Positions 26,855 to 35,750 of a stretch of 64,000 nucleotides of DNA are shown here, one piece after another (within the stretch, counting starts at the first letter, position 1; every line of letters begins with the position of its first letter). The position numbers and the translations under genes are program-made. The stretch is taken from contig CALQIX020000021.1 in the NCBI GenBank assembly GCA_943330745.2, forward strand, positions 1 to 64,000. Direction: 5' to 3'. This DNA comes from Lishizhenia tianjinensis (lineage in GTDB: Bacteria; Bacteroidota; Bacteroidia; Flavobacteriales_D; Crocinitomicaceae). The notes beneath the pieces are model-generated. The model did not search any database, had not been told where the DNA came from, and worked only from the letters and a program-made list of their open reading frames with translations.

Positions 26855-28410
26855 TGGAAAAAGAAATTCAATTTAAAATGCTCCCTGAACAAGCTAAAAA
26901 TGAAGGGTTTATTAAAAATAAATTAGCTGAACTGTCAGGATTTGATAGTGCTAAATTGAATTTTCATTGGAAAAAAAGAAGTTTGGATGCACGGAAAAAA
27001 GAAATCCTTGTTTTGGGGACATTTATCGTCTCTGATGAGGTGATTGTCTCTCAGGATTCAGTAAACTTCACAAAGAGTAACGTGGCTTCGAAAAAACAGC
27101 TTGCAATAATTGGTGCAGGCCCCGCTGGTTTATTTGCCGCATTGCGGGCCATCGAACTTGGATTGAAGCCAATTGTTTTTGAACGTGGAAAAGATGTGCG
27201 TTCAAGACGCAGGGATTTGGCGAAGCTCAACAAAGAAATGATTGTCAATCCAGAGTCCAATTATTGTTTTGGCGAAGGTGGAGCAGGAACGTATTCCGAT
27301 GGAAAATTGTATACGCGTTCTAAAAAAAGAGGAGACGTAAAGAAAGTCTTGGATTGGTTTGTGCATTTTGGCGCTTCTTCAGATATTTCTATAGATGCTC
27401 ATCCGCATATTGGGACCAATAAACTTCCTGCCATTATAACGGCTATGCGTGAGGCAATAATTGAAGCTGGAGGGGAAGTGCATTTTAACTCAAAACTAAC
27501 GGATATTTTTATTGAGAATGGAACTATTTCCGGAATTGAGATAAATGAATCAACAAAATTTGATTTCACCCAACTGATTTTAGCAACTGGACATTCGGCA
27601 CGAGATATTTTTTATTTATTGGATAAAAGAGGAATTGAAATTCACGCCAAACCATTTGCTATTGGGGTACGAATTGAGCATGAACAGTCATTAATTGACA
27701 GTATTCAATATCACGGTCGATTAAACGATGATTATTTGCCACCCGCCTCTTATTCATTGGTGGAACAAGTTGATTCGAAAGGCGTTTTTTCATTTTGTAT
27801 GTGTCCAGGTGGAATTGTGGCGCCTTGTGCAACCGAGCAGGAAGAAGTAGTTACCAATGGATGGTCTCCTTCTAAAAGAAATAATCCATATGCTAATTCT
27901 GGAATTGTTGTAAGCATTGATCCTGACGATATTTCCATAAATTCTGAGGATCCATTTGTATGTTTGAATTTTCAAAAACAAATAGAAAAAAAAGCATGGG
28001 AATTGGCGGGAAAAACACAACGAGTTCCAGCGCAACGTTTAACGGATTTTATGCAAGGAAAAAAATCAGTTGATTTACCAAAGACATCTTACCAACCAGG
28101 AACTGTAAGCGTTGATTTAACGGAGTTATTTCCTGATTTTATTACCGTTCGACTTCAGAAAGCATTCAAGGAATTTGGTAAAAAAATGAATGGGTTTTTG
28201 ACTTCAGAAGCTGTATTGATGGCACCCGAGTCTCGGACTTCATCTCCCGTTTCAATTCCTCGAGATAGAGAATCGTTTCAACATGTTCAAATTGCAGGTT
28301 TATATCCTTGCGGTGAAGGAGCTGGATATGCTGGTGGAATTGTCTCTGCGGCGATAGATGGTATGAAGTGTGTTGAAAAAATTGCAGAAATTTTACTAAT
28401 TGAAGTTTAA
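26854..28410 (+). CDS. FAD-dependent dehydrogenase (flavoprotein, COG2509-like)
   Basis: 518 residues. After an N-terminal domain of about 70 residues (MEKEIQFKMLPEQAKNEGF), a Rossmann fold starts: IIGAGPAGLFAALRAIELG (dinucleotide binding), then FERGKDVRSRRRDLA. Further motifs: FGEGGAGTYSDGKLYTRSK, LATGHSARDIF, FCMCPGGIVAPCATEQ, and C-terminal GLYPCGEGAGYAGGIVSAAIDG, which closes the FAD site. The family is uncharacterised and predicted to reduce a small molecule. It begins at the porT stop (TGATG), so it is translationally linked to porT, but a T9SS role is only a guess. Confidence 0.85.
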   Translation: MEKEIQFKMLPEQAKNEGFIKNKLAELSGFDSAKLNFHWKKRSLDARKKEILVLGTFIVSDEVIVSQDSVNFTKSNVASKKQLAIIGAGPAGLFAALRAIELGLKPIVFERGKDVRSRRRDLAKLNKEMIVNPESNYCFGEGGAGTYSDGKLYTRSKKRGDVKKVLDWFVHFGASSDISIDAHPHIGTNKLPAIITAMREAIIEAGGEVHFNSKLTDIFIENGTISGIEINESTKFDFTQLILATGHSARDIFYLLDKRGIEIHAKPFAIGVRIEHEQSLIDSIQYHGRLNDDYLPPASYSLVEQVDSKGVFSFCMCPGGIVAPCATEQEEVVTNGWSPSKRNNPYANSGIVVSIDPDDISINSEDPFVCLNFQKQIEKKAWELAGKTQRVPAQRLTDFMQGKKSVDLPKTSYQPGTVSVDLTELFPDFITVRLQKAFKEFGKKMNGFLTSEAVLMAPESRTSSPVSIPRDRESFQHVQIAGLYPCGEGAGYAGGIVSAAIDGMKCVEKIAEILLIEV

Positions 28411-28435
28411 ATTTCGGAAAAACAGAAAAGTAACT

Positions 28436-28443
28436 TACATTTG
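28436..28443 (+). promoter_or_regulatory. -7 box for the 28465 outer-membrane protein
   Basis: TACATTTG matches TAnnTTTG, 21 bases before the ATG at 28465. It overlaps the earlier in-frame TTG at 28441, so the ATG is the real start. Confidence 0.5.
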
Positions 28444-28464
28444 TTAACAATAAATTTAAAAATA

Positions 28465-29127
28465 ATGAAGCTAATCCATTTGTTTTTGGTGTTTGTGATC
28501 CTAAGCACGACATCGGTATTTTCTCAAATGAGTATTTCAGGTGGAACGAGTTTGTTGAATCCTTTTGGAGTGAAAAAATCCTTCTATGGATTACACTTAG
28601 GGGGGGAGTTACCTCAGAACAATCAAGTAACATTTTTTGGTCGAATGAGTTATTTTTTTCCGCGATTTGAGGAAGATTCATCACAGGCAGTAGCTGTGGG
28701 TAAAGATTTTAACATTTCTCCGTATCAAATTCCAGTGAATTACCTCAATAAAACAAATTACGTCATGATTGAGGGGGGGACTCGTTCGTATATTGGAAAT
28801 GGGTTTGATAATGGATTTTCTGGTTATGGTGGAGGGAAAACAATGTTGATGATCAATAATATTGGTTACCGTGTCGCTAAATACAATGAAACAAATTATA
28901 CCCTAGACGAAACATCATTAGGGAAAGGAACTATCTTGAGTATCTGTTTGGGATTACAGGGAGGGCTGAAATATACCATGCCAACTTTCGGAACATTTTA
29001 CATAGACGCATCTTTGGATTATATTCTTTTTGCCTCACCGAGTAACACGAATATTCAAACTTCTTATTTTCCAAATCAACGAATATTATTTGTTACGGCG
29101 ATTGGATTTAGAAAAGATTTTTACTAA
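28465..29127 (+). CDS. Predicted outer-membrane beta-barrel protein, function unknown
   Basis: 220 residues from the ATG at 28465. The signal peptide KLIHLFLVFVILSTTSVFS ends before QMSISGG. Strand-rich sequence follows (FYGLHLGGELPQ, VTFFGRMSYFFPRF, YVMIEGGTRSYIGN, GIYRVAKYNETNY-like, ILSICLGLQGGLKYTM, FYIDASLDYILFA, FVTAIGFRKDFY) ending in aromatic residues as outer-membrane barrels do. I cannot name the family. The end overlaps the convergent kinase gene by 42 bp (29086-29127), so the two are unlikely to be fully transcribed at the same time. Confidence 0.72.
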   Translation: MKLIHLFLVFVILSTTSVFSQMSISGGTSLLNPFGVKKSFYGLHLGGELPQNNQVTFFGRMSYFFPRFEEDSSQAVAVGKDFNISPYQIPVNYLNKTNYVMIEGGTRSYIGNGFDNGFSGYGGGKTMLMINNIGYRVAKYNETNYTLDETSLGKGTILSICLGLQGGLKYTMPTFGTFYIDASLDYILFASPSNTNIQTSYFPNQRILFVTAIGFRKDFY

Positions 29128-29997
29128 AAATTTCCACCAAGGTACTAGCTCTATTTTATTGATTTCATCTATTATTTCGTTGATTGAATGATATCGCTGG
29201 TTTTGTGCGTTTATTAATGCATGCTTCACTTCGTTTTCAGGTAATTGATTGGGCGGTAATCTAAATTGATGTTTCACACACATTTCTGCAATTATCTGAA
29301 ACAGTTTATCAGGAATACTGTCTGAATTGGTTAACGGATGAGTTATTTGTAGATTCGTAAAAACGGTAGGATTTGGATGTGTTAATGGGATTTTCCCTGA
29401 CCAAAGTTGGAAGAATACTATTCCGAGTGAGAATATGTCACTGGAATGATTAACAATGGATTTTTTCGACAAAATTAATTCAGGAGAAGAGTAACCCAAT
29501 GCAAATAAAACCTGCTGATTATCCGTTTTTGGAAAGTAAAATGCTAGTCCAAAATCGATCAAAATAAATTCAGTTTTTCCATTTCTTGATGTCGCCAATA
29601 TATTACTGGGTTTAATGTCATTATGAGCGATTTTGTTTTCCTTTAAATAGTTGAACGCAGGAGTAAGTCCAGCAATTAGAAATTTTATCCGTTCCAATTT
29701 CGGTGTGTTTTGTTTGTTCCACCAACTGTCTAAAGGTTCACCGACAAAGTATTCTTTTAAAAGGTAAATCGATTGTGAGTCTTCCCAGCAATCAATTGTT
29801 TTTTGTAAAAAGGGTTCGTTTCCCTGAAATTGAGATTCGAGCCTTAATTTTTCTTGTTGAAGGATCGTGTGCGCTTTCTTTTCGACGCATTTTAAAACAT
29901 ATTTCTCTTGGTCTGATTTTCTTTGAACAAGAAATATCGAACTAAATTTCCGGTTTTTTTGCCCTCCTAATTCCTCAATTATGTTGAAATTATTCAT
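29086..29997 (-). CDS. Hanks-type serine/threonine protein kinase
   Basis: 303 residues, a single soluble kinase domain with no TM anchor. N lobe: a poor glycine loop (ELGGQKNRKFSSIFLV) and the VAIK-type lysine in YVLKCVEK (Lys36). C lobe: catalytic loop HNDIKPSN near residue 125, DFG in LIDFGLAF, and SPELILSKKSIVNHSSDIFSLGIVFFQLWSGKIP, with the APE-equivalent SPE and the conserved Asp of subdomain IX. The C terminus is short and basic (FSKSNRRNK). Substrate unknown. It overlaps the upstream transglutaminase gene by 4 bp (ATGA) and the convergent gene at its 3' end by 42 bp. Confidence 0.88.
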   Translation of the reverse strand: MNNFNIIEELGGQKNRKFSSIFLVQRKSDQEKYVLKCVEKKAHTILQQEKLRLESQFQGNEPFLQKTIDCWEDSQSIYLLKEYFVGEPLDSWWNKQNTPKLERIKFLIAGLTPAFNYLKENKIAHNDIKPSNILATSRNGKTEFILIDFGLAFYFPKTDNQQVLFALGYSSPELILSKKSIVNHSSDIFSLGIVFFQLWSGKIPLTHPNPTVFTNLQITHPLTNSDSIPDKLFQIIAEMCVKHQFRLPPNQLPENEVKHALINAQNQRYHSINEIIDEINKIELVPWWKFLVKIFSKSNRRNK

Positions 29998-30638
29998 GGA
30001 TTATAATGAAATGAAAACTCTTTAGAATCGAATGATTCTTCAAATAAATGGGGATAATATTTTCTCATTTCATCATGCATTAATTCAACCGGTACATCGT
30101 CAAAAACACCATATTGATGAATATATGTCATGTACTTCTGTTCGTGCAGATATTCTTGAAATAATGAATCGGTTTCTCCGTCCCAACGCAGTATTTCCAC
30201 TTTATTGAAATTACAAATGCGCGTATCAAAGGCAGGGGTGCATTTACTCCAATTCCCTTCAAGGAACACATCAACAAACCCATGAAATACAATTTCGGGC
30301 CGTCGCAAGTAGTGTGTTAATTTTTCAACCCCGATGTGATTTTTTACAATGGCAAAACCAAGCCTAGCGGGGATTCCAGCTTTACGAAAACAGGCCGTTA
30401 ATACTATTGATTTTTCAACGCACCAAGCTCTTTTTTTCAGAATGATAGCGCTTGCTTGTAGTGCTTCATCTCTTAAATTTAGGTGGTATGGATCATATAA
30501 AAATGAATCCCGCACATACTCATAGAGTTTAATGGCATTCTCTATTTTATTCTCGGTTGGTTGAAACTTGTTAAAAAAAACTTCAAATTGCGGGTGATTA
30601 AAGTTTAGATATTTCGTTTCTTCCAAGTAGTTTTGCAT
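29994..30638 (-). CDS. Transglutaminase-like domain protein
   Basis: 214 residues. Transglutaminase-core features: ENAIKLYEYVRDSFLYDPYHL, RAWCVEKSIVLTACFRKAGIPARLGFA with the putative nucleophile Cys after RAW, HGFVDVFLEGNWSKCTPAFD with the catalytic His and Asp. It resembles bacterial transglutaminase/protease-like proteins; the reaction (proteolysis or cross-linking) is not known. No signal peptide is obvious, so it is probably cytoplasmic. It overlaps the kinase gene by 4 bp (ATGA), suggesting the two proteins act together. Confidence 0.85.
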   Translation of the reverse strand: MQNYLEETKYLNFNHPQFEVFFNKFQPTENKIENAIKLYEYVRDSFLYDPYHLNLRDEALQASAIILKKRAWCVEKSIVLTACFRKAGIPARLGFAIVKNHIGVEKLTHYLRRPEIVFHGFVDVFLEGNWSKCTPAFDTRICNFNKVEILRWDGETDSLFQEYLHEQKYMTYIHQYGVFDDVPVELMHDEMRKYYPHLFEESFDSKEFSFHYNP

Positions 30639-30667
30639 GATACGAAATTACAATTTAGAAGCCCAAC

Positions 30668-31216
30668 ATGAAAATTTTCGACCAGCCTTTTGACGAAAAC
30701 TTTATGCAAAGTCCAGTCCCCTTGTTGGTTAAGCTGAAAAGGGCCATTTTAGGTGCTGAAAATCCTGGAATTTTTGTTCGATATGTATTTTATATCAATT
30801 CCATTATAGGTGTTATTTTTTTAGTTTGGCATTTATTGGGGGGAGCATCTGTTTTCTTTCGTTCCCTGATTTTTAATCAGAAACAAATTCAAGTAGACCA
30901 ATTGATATCTGCTAATTCTCAAAATTTAGGATACACTTTTGATGAACTAATTTGGGCATTAAAAATTCACCATGTCCTTGCTTCCTTCGTTTGGCTTGGA
31001 ATACTTGTTTCGATGGTGTTGTTCTGGAGAAGAAATCCAAACACCATTATTTTCTTACTTTTTTTGTTTTTGATCTATTTTTTACAAGGGATTTATTTCT
31101 TCGGATGGGCATTTATCACGAAAGAATTGACTCCGTTTGATTGGTTCACACTTTCCGTTTTTACAATTCTTATAGTCATAGAAAAGGCTTTGCCCATTGT
31201 GATTGAAAAAGACTAG
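30668..31216 (+). CDS. Hypothetical membrane protein with three helices
   Basis: 182 residues, not recognised. A cytoplasmic N terminus (DQPFDENFMQSPVPLLVKLKRAILGAENPG) precedes hydrophobic segments at about residues 43-62 (YVFYINSIIGVIFLVWHLL), 103-122 (VLASFVWLGILVSMVLFW) and 128-146 (TIIFLLFLFLIYFLQG), and there is possibly a fourth at the end. It starts 30 bp from the divergent transglutaminase gene. Its stop shares CTAG with the stop of the convergent POT transporter (4-bp tail-to-tail overlap). Confidence 0.65.
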   Translation: MKIFDQPFDENFMQSPVPLLVKLKRAILGAENPGIFVRYVFYINSIIGVIFLVWHLLGGASVFFRSLIFNQKQIQVDQLISANSQNLGYTFDELIWALKIHHVLASFVWLGILVSMVLFWRRNPNTIIFLLFLFLIYFLQGIYFFGWAFITKELTPFDWFTLSVFTILIVIEKALPIVIEKD

Positions 31217-32835
31217 GTATACTCCTTAAAGATTTTATTCAACCATTTTAGCATAAAGAACATCATCAGTGATGCAAATGTAAGAAATGCAGCATTCACC
31301 CAGAAAAAATCAGCTTTATCCGAATAACCATCCCACAAGCTACTAAGGACACCGGATAATTTATTACCAATGGAAGTGGCCAAAAACCATCCACCCATCA
31401 TTAATGCTGTAATTCGAGGTGGACTTAATTTACTTACAAGGGAAAGACCCATAGGACTCAGAAATAATTCTCCGATGGTAATTACTGCATACGATGAAAT
31501 AAACCACCATGAGCTTGCTTTGATTGTACCATTATCATTGTATTCAACCGCCCAAACCATTACAAGACAAGATAAAGCAGAAATTAGCAAACCGATCGCA
31601 ATTTTAGCGGGTGTTGATGGTTCTTTTCCTTTTCTGCGTAGGAAAGCAAAAAATGCTAATATCAAAGGGGTCAGAGCAATTACCCAAAATGGATTTACTG
31701 ATTGAAATAGATTGGTGTTAAACAGGTATAAATTTGTTCCTTCTTTTGGAAGGTTTTCTTCTGGCATGTTTTTAAAATACGAAGGAAATGCAAATTCTTT
31801 CAGTTTTTTATCCTTCACACGAAATTGATTATCCATCACAACAACACTGTCCTTGGCATACGTAATCGTATCTACTAATTGTAAATTACTCATGGTAGTA
31901 ACCATTGCAGTAGGGATTTCACGATCTGTATAACGGTCAGCCCATGTATTTAAGGTTGAACCATTTTGTTTAAAAACGGCCCAAAAAGCAATTACAACAG
32001 AAAAAATAGCAAGCATAGCAGCCATTGGTTTTTTCTCTTCAGCGGGTGCTCGATAAAGTAGGTTTGCGTAGAAGAAAATCACAGGAATACACCCAAACAG
32101 AAAGGCATCCGTACTATGAGAACCTATAATGGGTTCGGGTAAAAAATAACCGATTACGCCAAAAGCTAATGCTGGAAATAAAACCACGCCAAAGATTTTC
32201 AATAATGGCATATCATTGGGTGATTTTGGCTTGATCACGTCAACTTCTTTGATGTGTTTTGTAGCAAACCAAAAAATAGCCAATCCAACAAACATTCCCA
32301 CTCCTGCAGCCATAAATGCAGCTCCCCAACCAAGCATGTTATATAATGCAGCACCAAAGAAATTACAAACGAATGCGCCGATATTTATTCCCATATAGAA
32401 AATATTATAGCCTTCGTCTTTTTGATTTTTATATTGTTCGTTGTTGTATAAATTACCTAACAAGGAAGATATGTTCGGTTTGAAAAAACCATTACCCATA
32501 ATTACCAGAAACATGGCTATATAAAGCGTATTCAAATCATGTACAGCCATTAAGCAGTATCCCGCACCCATCATTAATCCACCGATATTAATGGATAGAC
32601 GATAGCCTAAAACACGGTCTGCAAGCAAGCCACCAATGAAAGGAGTAAGGAAGACAAATGCGATAAAGGTTCCATATAAATCGGATGCTTCAGATTCGGT
32701 CATGCCAAATCCATCCACAGCATCTTTCAAATACAGCGTAAAGATTCCAATCATTAAATAATACCCGAATCGTTCCCACATTTCAGAAAGAAATAAAAAC
32801 GGAAGGGCTTTCGGGTGTTTTTTAAAATTGAACAT
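31213..32835 (-). CDS. POT-family proton-dependent peptide transporter
   Basis: 540-residue MFS transporter of the PTR2/POT family, importing di- and tripeptides with protons. Signature: EMWERFGYYLMIGI at the N terminus, GGLLADRVLGYR, and GNGFFKPNISSLLG with the conserved FKPN. About 12-14 hydrophobic segments are visible. An insert (about residues 300-360, DREIPTAMVTTMSNLQLVDTI and CVVVMDNQFRV-like stretches) separates two helices, which is common in Bacteroidetes POT proteins. It is 20 bp from a paralogous transporter gene, so they probably form an operon. Confidence 0.92.
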   Translation of the reverse strand: MFNFKKHPKALPFLFLSEMWERFGYYLMIGIFTLYLKDAVDGFGMTESEASDLYGTFIAFVFLTPFIGGLLADRVLGYRLSINIGGLMMGAGYCLMAVHDLNTLYIAMFLVIMGNGFFKPNISSLLGNLYNNEQYKNQKDEGYNIFYMGINIGAFVCNFFGAALYNMLGWGAAFMAAGVGMFVGLAIFWFATKHIKEVDVIKPKSPNDMPLLKIFGVVLFPALAFGVIGYFLPEPIIGSHSTDAFLFGCIPVIFFYANLLYRAPAEEKKPMAAMLAIFSVVIAFWAVFKQNGSTLNTWADRYTDREIPTAMVTTMSNLQLVDTITYAKDSVVVMDNQFRVKDKKLKEFAFPSYFKNMPEENLPKEGTNLYLFNTNLFQSVNPFWVIALTPLILAFFAFLRRKGKEPSTPAKIAIGLLISALSCLVMVWAVEYNDNGTIKASSWWFISSYAVITIGELFLSPMGLSLVSKLSPPRITALMMGGWFLATSIGNKLSGVLSSLWDGYSDKADFFWVNAAFLTFASLMMFFMLKWLNKIFKEYT

Positions 32836-32855
32836 AGAATCTAATTTTTAAAAAT

Positions 32856-34583
32856 TTATCTAATTCCGTTCATCATTTTCAATAACTTATTCGAAAGAAG
32901 GAATAAAATAACGGCTGCAACTCCTGCCATTACTACGAAAACCATGAAAAAGGTGTATAATGAATTAACAGTGATTCCAAACAATGATTTTTCTTTTACG
33001 GTTGCTTTACCGGCTAATTGTTCATAAACCGTTGTTTTTATTTGCTCGTCCTTGATTTTATCAAATTTCACTGTTGATATAGGCAAACTTTCAATGTTGT
33101 TAATTTTCTCAGTATTTTCAATGGTTTTATTATCCTTTTTACTCTTATCAACTAATTTAAGTTTGTATTGTGTTTCTAAAGAAATAACTTGTTCAACACT
33201 TACCATTTTTTCTGGATATAACTTGCTTAGCATTCCAGCAAAATCATTAGCCATAGCGTTGCTCATGAACCAGATCCCCATTAATAATGAACCCAATCTC
33301 AAAGGAGATAATCGGGCAACCATAGATAATCCAATTGGAGACAAGCAAAGTTCACCCATCGTATGAACTAAGTACATACTCAATAACCAAAACATACTCG
33401 TTTTTGCTGATCCTTCAATTCCTTGAACACCAAAGGCAATAATTAAATACCCAATAGCCAACAAAAACAATCCAAATGCTTGTTTAATAGGGGAGGCTGG
33501 TTCTCTGTTTTTCTTTCCTAAATAACCCCATAGAATAGCGAACAATGGTGCCAATACAATGATAGCTAACGGATTGACAGATTGAAAATAAGAAGCGGGC
33601 ATCTCCCATCCAAAAATAGTACGGTCTGTTTGTTGATCAGCAAATAAAGTTAAGGATGCACCAGCTTGTTCAAATGCAGACCAAAAGAAAATCACGAAAA
33701 ATGCGATGATATAAATTACGATTATTCGCTCTCTTTCAATTTTATTCAAGCTAGGGTCGGTAATTACAAAACCTGAAGCAGCAATAGATGTTGAAAAAAT
33801 TAGTGTCGAAACAAAATTGAAACCAAATCCGAACATGAAAACTAACCATAATACAGCGTAAACGGTTAACCACAGAGCTAATCGTTTAAAATCAAAACCT
33901 GTACTAACTTTTTCTTCTGATTTTGTTTCAATTTCTTGAGGTTTTGGTTTCATTCCAACAGGCTCACCAGTGGCAGTTACAATATATTTATTTTTTAATA
34001 ATTCAAATACTATTACACCAATTACCATTCCTACCCCTGCAGCAAAAAATCCCCAACGATAATCAATTTTTTCAGCTAAGGTACCACAAACTAGAGGAGA
34101 AAAGAATGCTCCTAAGTTAATTCCCATATAGAAAATAGAAAATGCTCCATCAACTCGTTTGTCGCCTGGTGCATATAATTGATTTACCATTGTTGAAATA
34201 TTTGGCTTGAAAAAACCATTACCAATAATCAACGATAAAAGGCCTACAAAAAAGGTAATTGATGCAAAGGATGTTCCTAAAGAACTAGCGCTGAAAAATA
34301 ACATGAATTGTCCCATTGCCATAATAATTCCACCAATAAAAATTGATTTTCTATTCCCCCAGTACCTATCTGAAATATAACCGCCAATTAGTGGGGTTAG
34401 GTAAACAAGTCCCGTGTAGTTACCATATAAACCGGATGCGAAATCAGAATCCCAAAGAAGTGCTTTTGTCATGAACAACATTAAAATAGCGCGCATTCCG
34501 TAATACGAGAAACGCTCCCACATTTCGGTTACAAATAACAAGTAAAGTCCCTTTGGATGACCTTTTTGAACAGAATTTTCCAT
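32856..34583 (-). CDS. POT-family peptide transporter (paralogue)
   Basis: 575-residue proton-peptide symporter. EMWERFSYYGMRAILMLF opens TM1, then GGYISDRYWGNRKSI and GNGFFKPNISTMV, all POT signatures. Unlike the neighbouring paralogue it has a Lys/Glu-rich soluble insert near the C terminus (about residues 470-530, with SKKDNKTIENTEKINNIESL) before the last helix. The pair look like an old duplication with different inserted loops and perhaps different peptide preference. First gene of the operon; no TAnnTTTG box found upstream. Confidence 0.92.
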   Translation of the reverse strand: MENSVQKGHPKGLYLLFVTEMWERFSYYGMRAILMLFMTKALLWDSDFASGLYGNYTGLVYLTPLIGGYISDRYWGNRKSIFIGGIIMAMGQFMLFFSASSLGTSFASITFFVGLLSLIIGNGFFKPNISTMVNQLYAPGDKRVDGAFSIFYMGINLGAFFSPLVCGTLAEKIDYRWGFFAAGVGMVIGVIVFELLKNKYIVTATGEPVGMKPKPQEIETKSEEKVSTGFDFKRLALWLTVYAVLWLVFMFGFGFNFVSTLIFSTSIAASGFVITDPSLNKIERERIIVIYIIAFFVIFFWSAFEQAGASLTLFADQQTDRTIFGWEMPASYFQSVNPLAIIVLAPLFAILWGYLGKKNREPASPIKQAFGLFLLAIGYLIIAFGVQGIEGSAKTSMFWLLSMYLVHTMGELCLSPIGLSMVARLSPLRLGSLLMGIWFMSNAMANDFAGMLSKLYPEKMVSVEQVISLETQYKLKLVDKSKKDNKTIENTEKINNIESLPISTVKFDKIKDEQIKTTVYEQLAGKATVKEKSLFGITVNSLYTFFMVFVVMAGVAAVILFLLSNKLLKMMNGIR

Positions 34584-34716
34584 ATTTAGTTTTTAATTTT
34601 CAGGTTCGAATTTACTAAAAAAAACGAGAGTTTTTATATTATTTTAACAAAGAGTTCATTTTAGGTGAAAATCTCCTTCGTTTTCAACAAATCGTAGATT
34701 CGATTGTCATTATACT

Positions 34717-35214
34717 ATGAGACATATTATTTTTAGTGGATTCATTTTATTCATGATGCAAAGCTGTGCGCAGCAAACTACTCATACCGTTTCAGAATCT
34801 GAGCGATTTCCGGATAGTTTGAAGATTGTTAAAACAGATGAAGAGTGGAAAAAGATCTTACCCAAGGAGGTGTACGATGTAACTCGAAAACAAGGAACGG
34901 AATGTGCTTTTACCGATAAGTTTAAAGAAAATAATGAGACAGGTATTTATTGTTGCTATTGTTGTGGGTTGGAGCTTTTTTCTAGTATGGATAAATTTAA
35001 CTCAGGAACGGGTTGGCCGAGTTACTTTCAAGTACACAAGAAGCAAAATGTTAGTATTGAACGTGATACTTCGCTCGGAATGATACGCGATGAGGTTTCT
35101 TGTGCACGCTGCGATGCTCATTTGGGACATGTATTTACGGATGGACCGAAGCCAACGGGTTTGAGATATTGCATCAATTCAGTAGCTTTGACCTTTAAAA
35201 AAACAGAAAGATGA
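34717..35214 (+). CDS. msrB: Peptide-methionine (R)-S-oxide reductase, lipoprotein
   Basis: 165 residues. Reduces methionine-R-sulfoxide in proteins. The SPII signal (MRHIIFSGFILFMMQSC, lipobox Cys17) shows it acts outside the cytoplasm. Zinc sites CCYCC and CARCDAH, and the catalytic RYCINSVALTF near the C terminus, are all present. The FNSGTGWPSYF loop is family-typical. The stop overlaps the msrA start (ATGA), so both are coupled. The second Cys of Cys-Cys recycling is not clearly placed. Confidence 0.93.
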   Translation: MRHIIFSGFILFMMQSCAQQTTHTVSESERFPDSLKIVKTDEEWKKILPKEVYDVTRKQGTECAFTDKFKENNETGIYCCYCCGLELFSSMDKFNSGTGWPSYFQVHKKQNVSIERDTSLGMIRDEVSCARCDAHLGHVFTDGPKPTGLRYCINSVALTFKKTER

Positions 35215-35750
35215 TACAAGAAGCTACATTTGGTGCGGGATGTTTTTGGTGTATTGAGGCATGTTTCAAAGATTTTGAGGGTGTTATCGAAGTGTACCCG
35301 GGTTATGCTGGTGGTTTGACGGAAAATCCAAGCTATGAATCAATTTGTTCAGGCACAACAGGACATGCCGAAGTTGCTCGTGTAATTTTTGATGACAGTA
35401 ATGTAAGTTTTGATGAATTGCTTGAAGTCTTTTGGTTTGTGCATGATCCCACTCAATTGAACAGACAGGGGAATGACATTGGAACGCAATATCGATCAGT
35501 AGTGTTTTACCATTCTGATTTTCAAAAGGAAAGAGTGAAATTCTTCATTCAGAAATTGACAGAAGAGAATGTTTGGGAAAACCCAATTGTTACTGAATGT
35601 ATTCCTTTAACCAATTTCTATCGTGCAGAGAATTACCACCACAATTATTTTGAATTAAATCCTCAAAATTCATATTGTCAAGCTGTGGTTCGCCCGAAAG
35701 TCGAGAAATTCAAAAAAGTGTTTTCTGAAAAGTTGAAGCTAAGCAATTGA
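35211..35750 (+). CDS. msrA: Peptide-methionine (S)-S-oxide reductase
   Basis: 179 residues. Reduces methionine-S-sulfoxide. The active-site GAGCFWCIEACF is at residues 8-19, with YPGYAGGLTENPSYESICSGTTGHAEV and WFVHDPTQLNRQGNDIGTQYRSVVF, and the C-terminal EDYHHNYFELNPQNSYC-type region (here ENYHHNY). No signal peptide, so it is cytoplasmic although msrB just upstream is a lipoprotein. Coupled to msrB by ATGA. The 3' end overlaps the convergent exonuclease gene by 12 bp. Confidence 0.95.
   Translation: MIQEATFGAGCFWCIEACFKDFEGVIEVYPGYAGGLTENPSYESICSGTTGHAEVARVIFDDSNVSFDELLEVFWFVHDPTQLNRQGNDIGTQYRSVVFYHSDFQKERVKFFIQKLTEENVWENPIVTECIPLTNFYRAENYHHNYFELNPQNSYCQAVVRPKVEKFKKVFSEKLKLSN

Noticed and set aside
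28441-28464. TTG at 28441 as start of the outer-membrane protein gene
   Set aside because: It lies within the TACATTTG promoter box; the signal peptide begins at the ATG at 28465.
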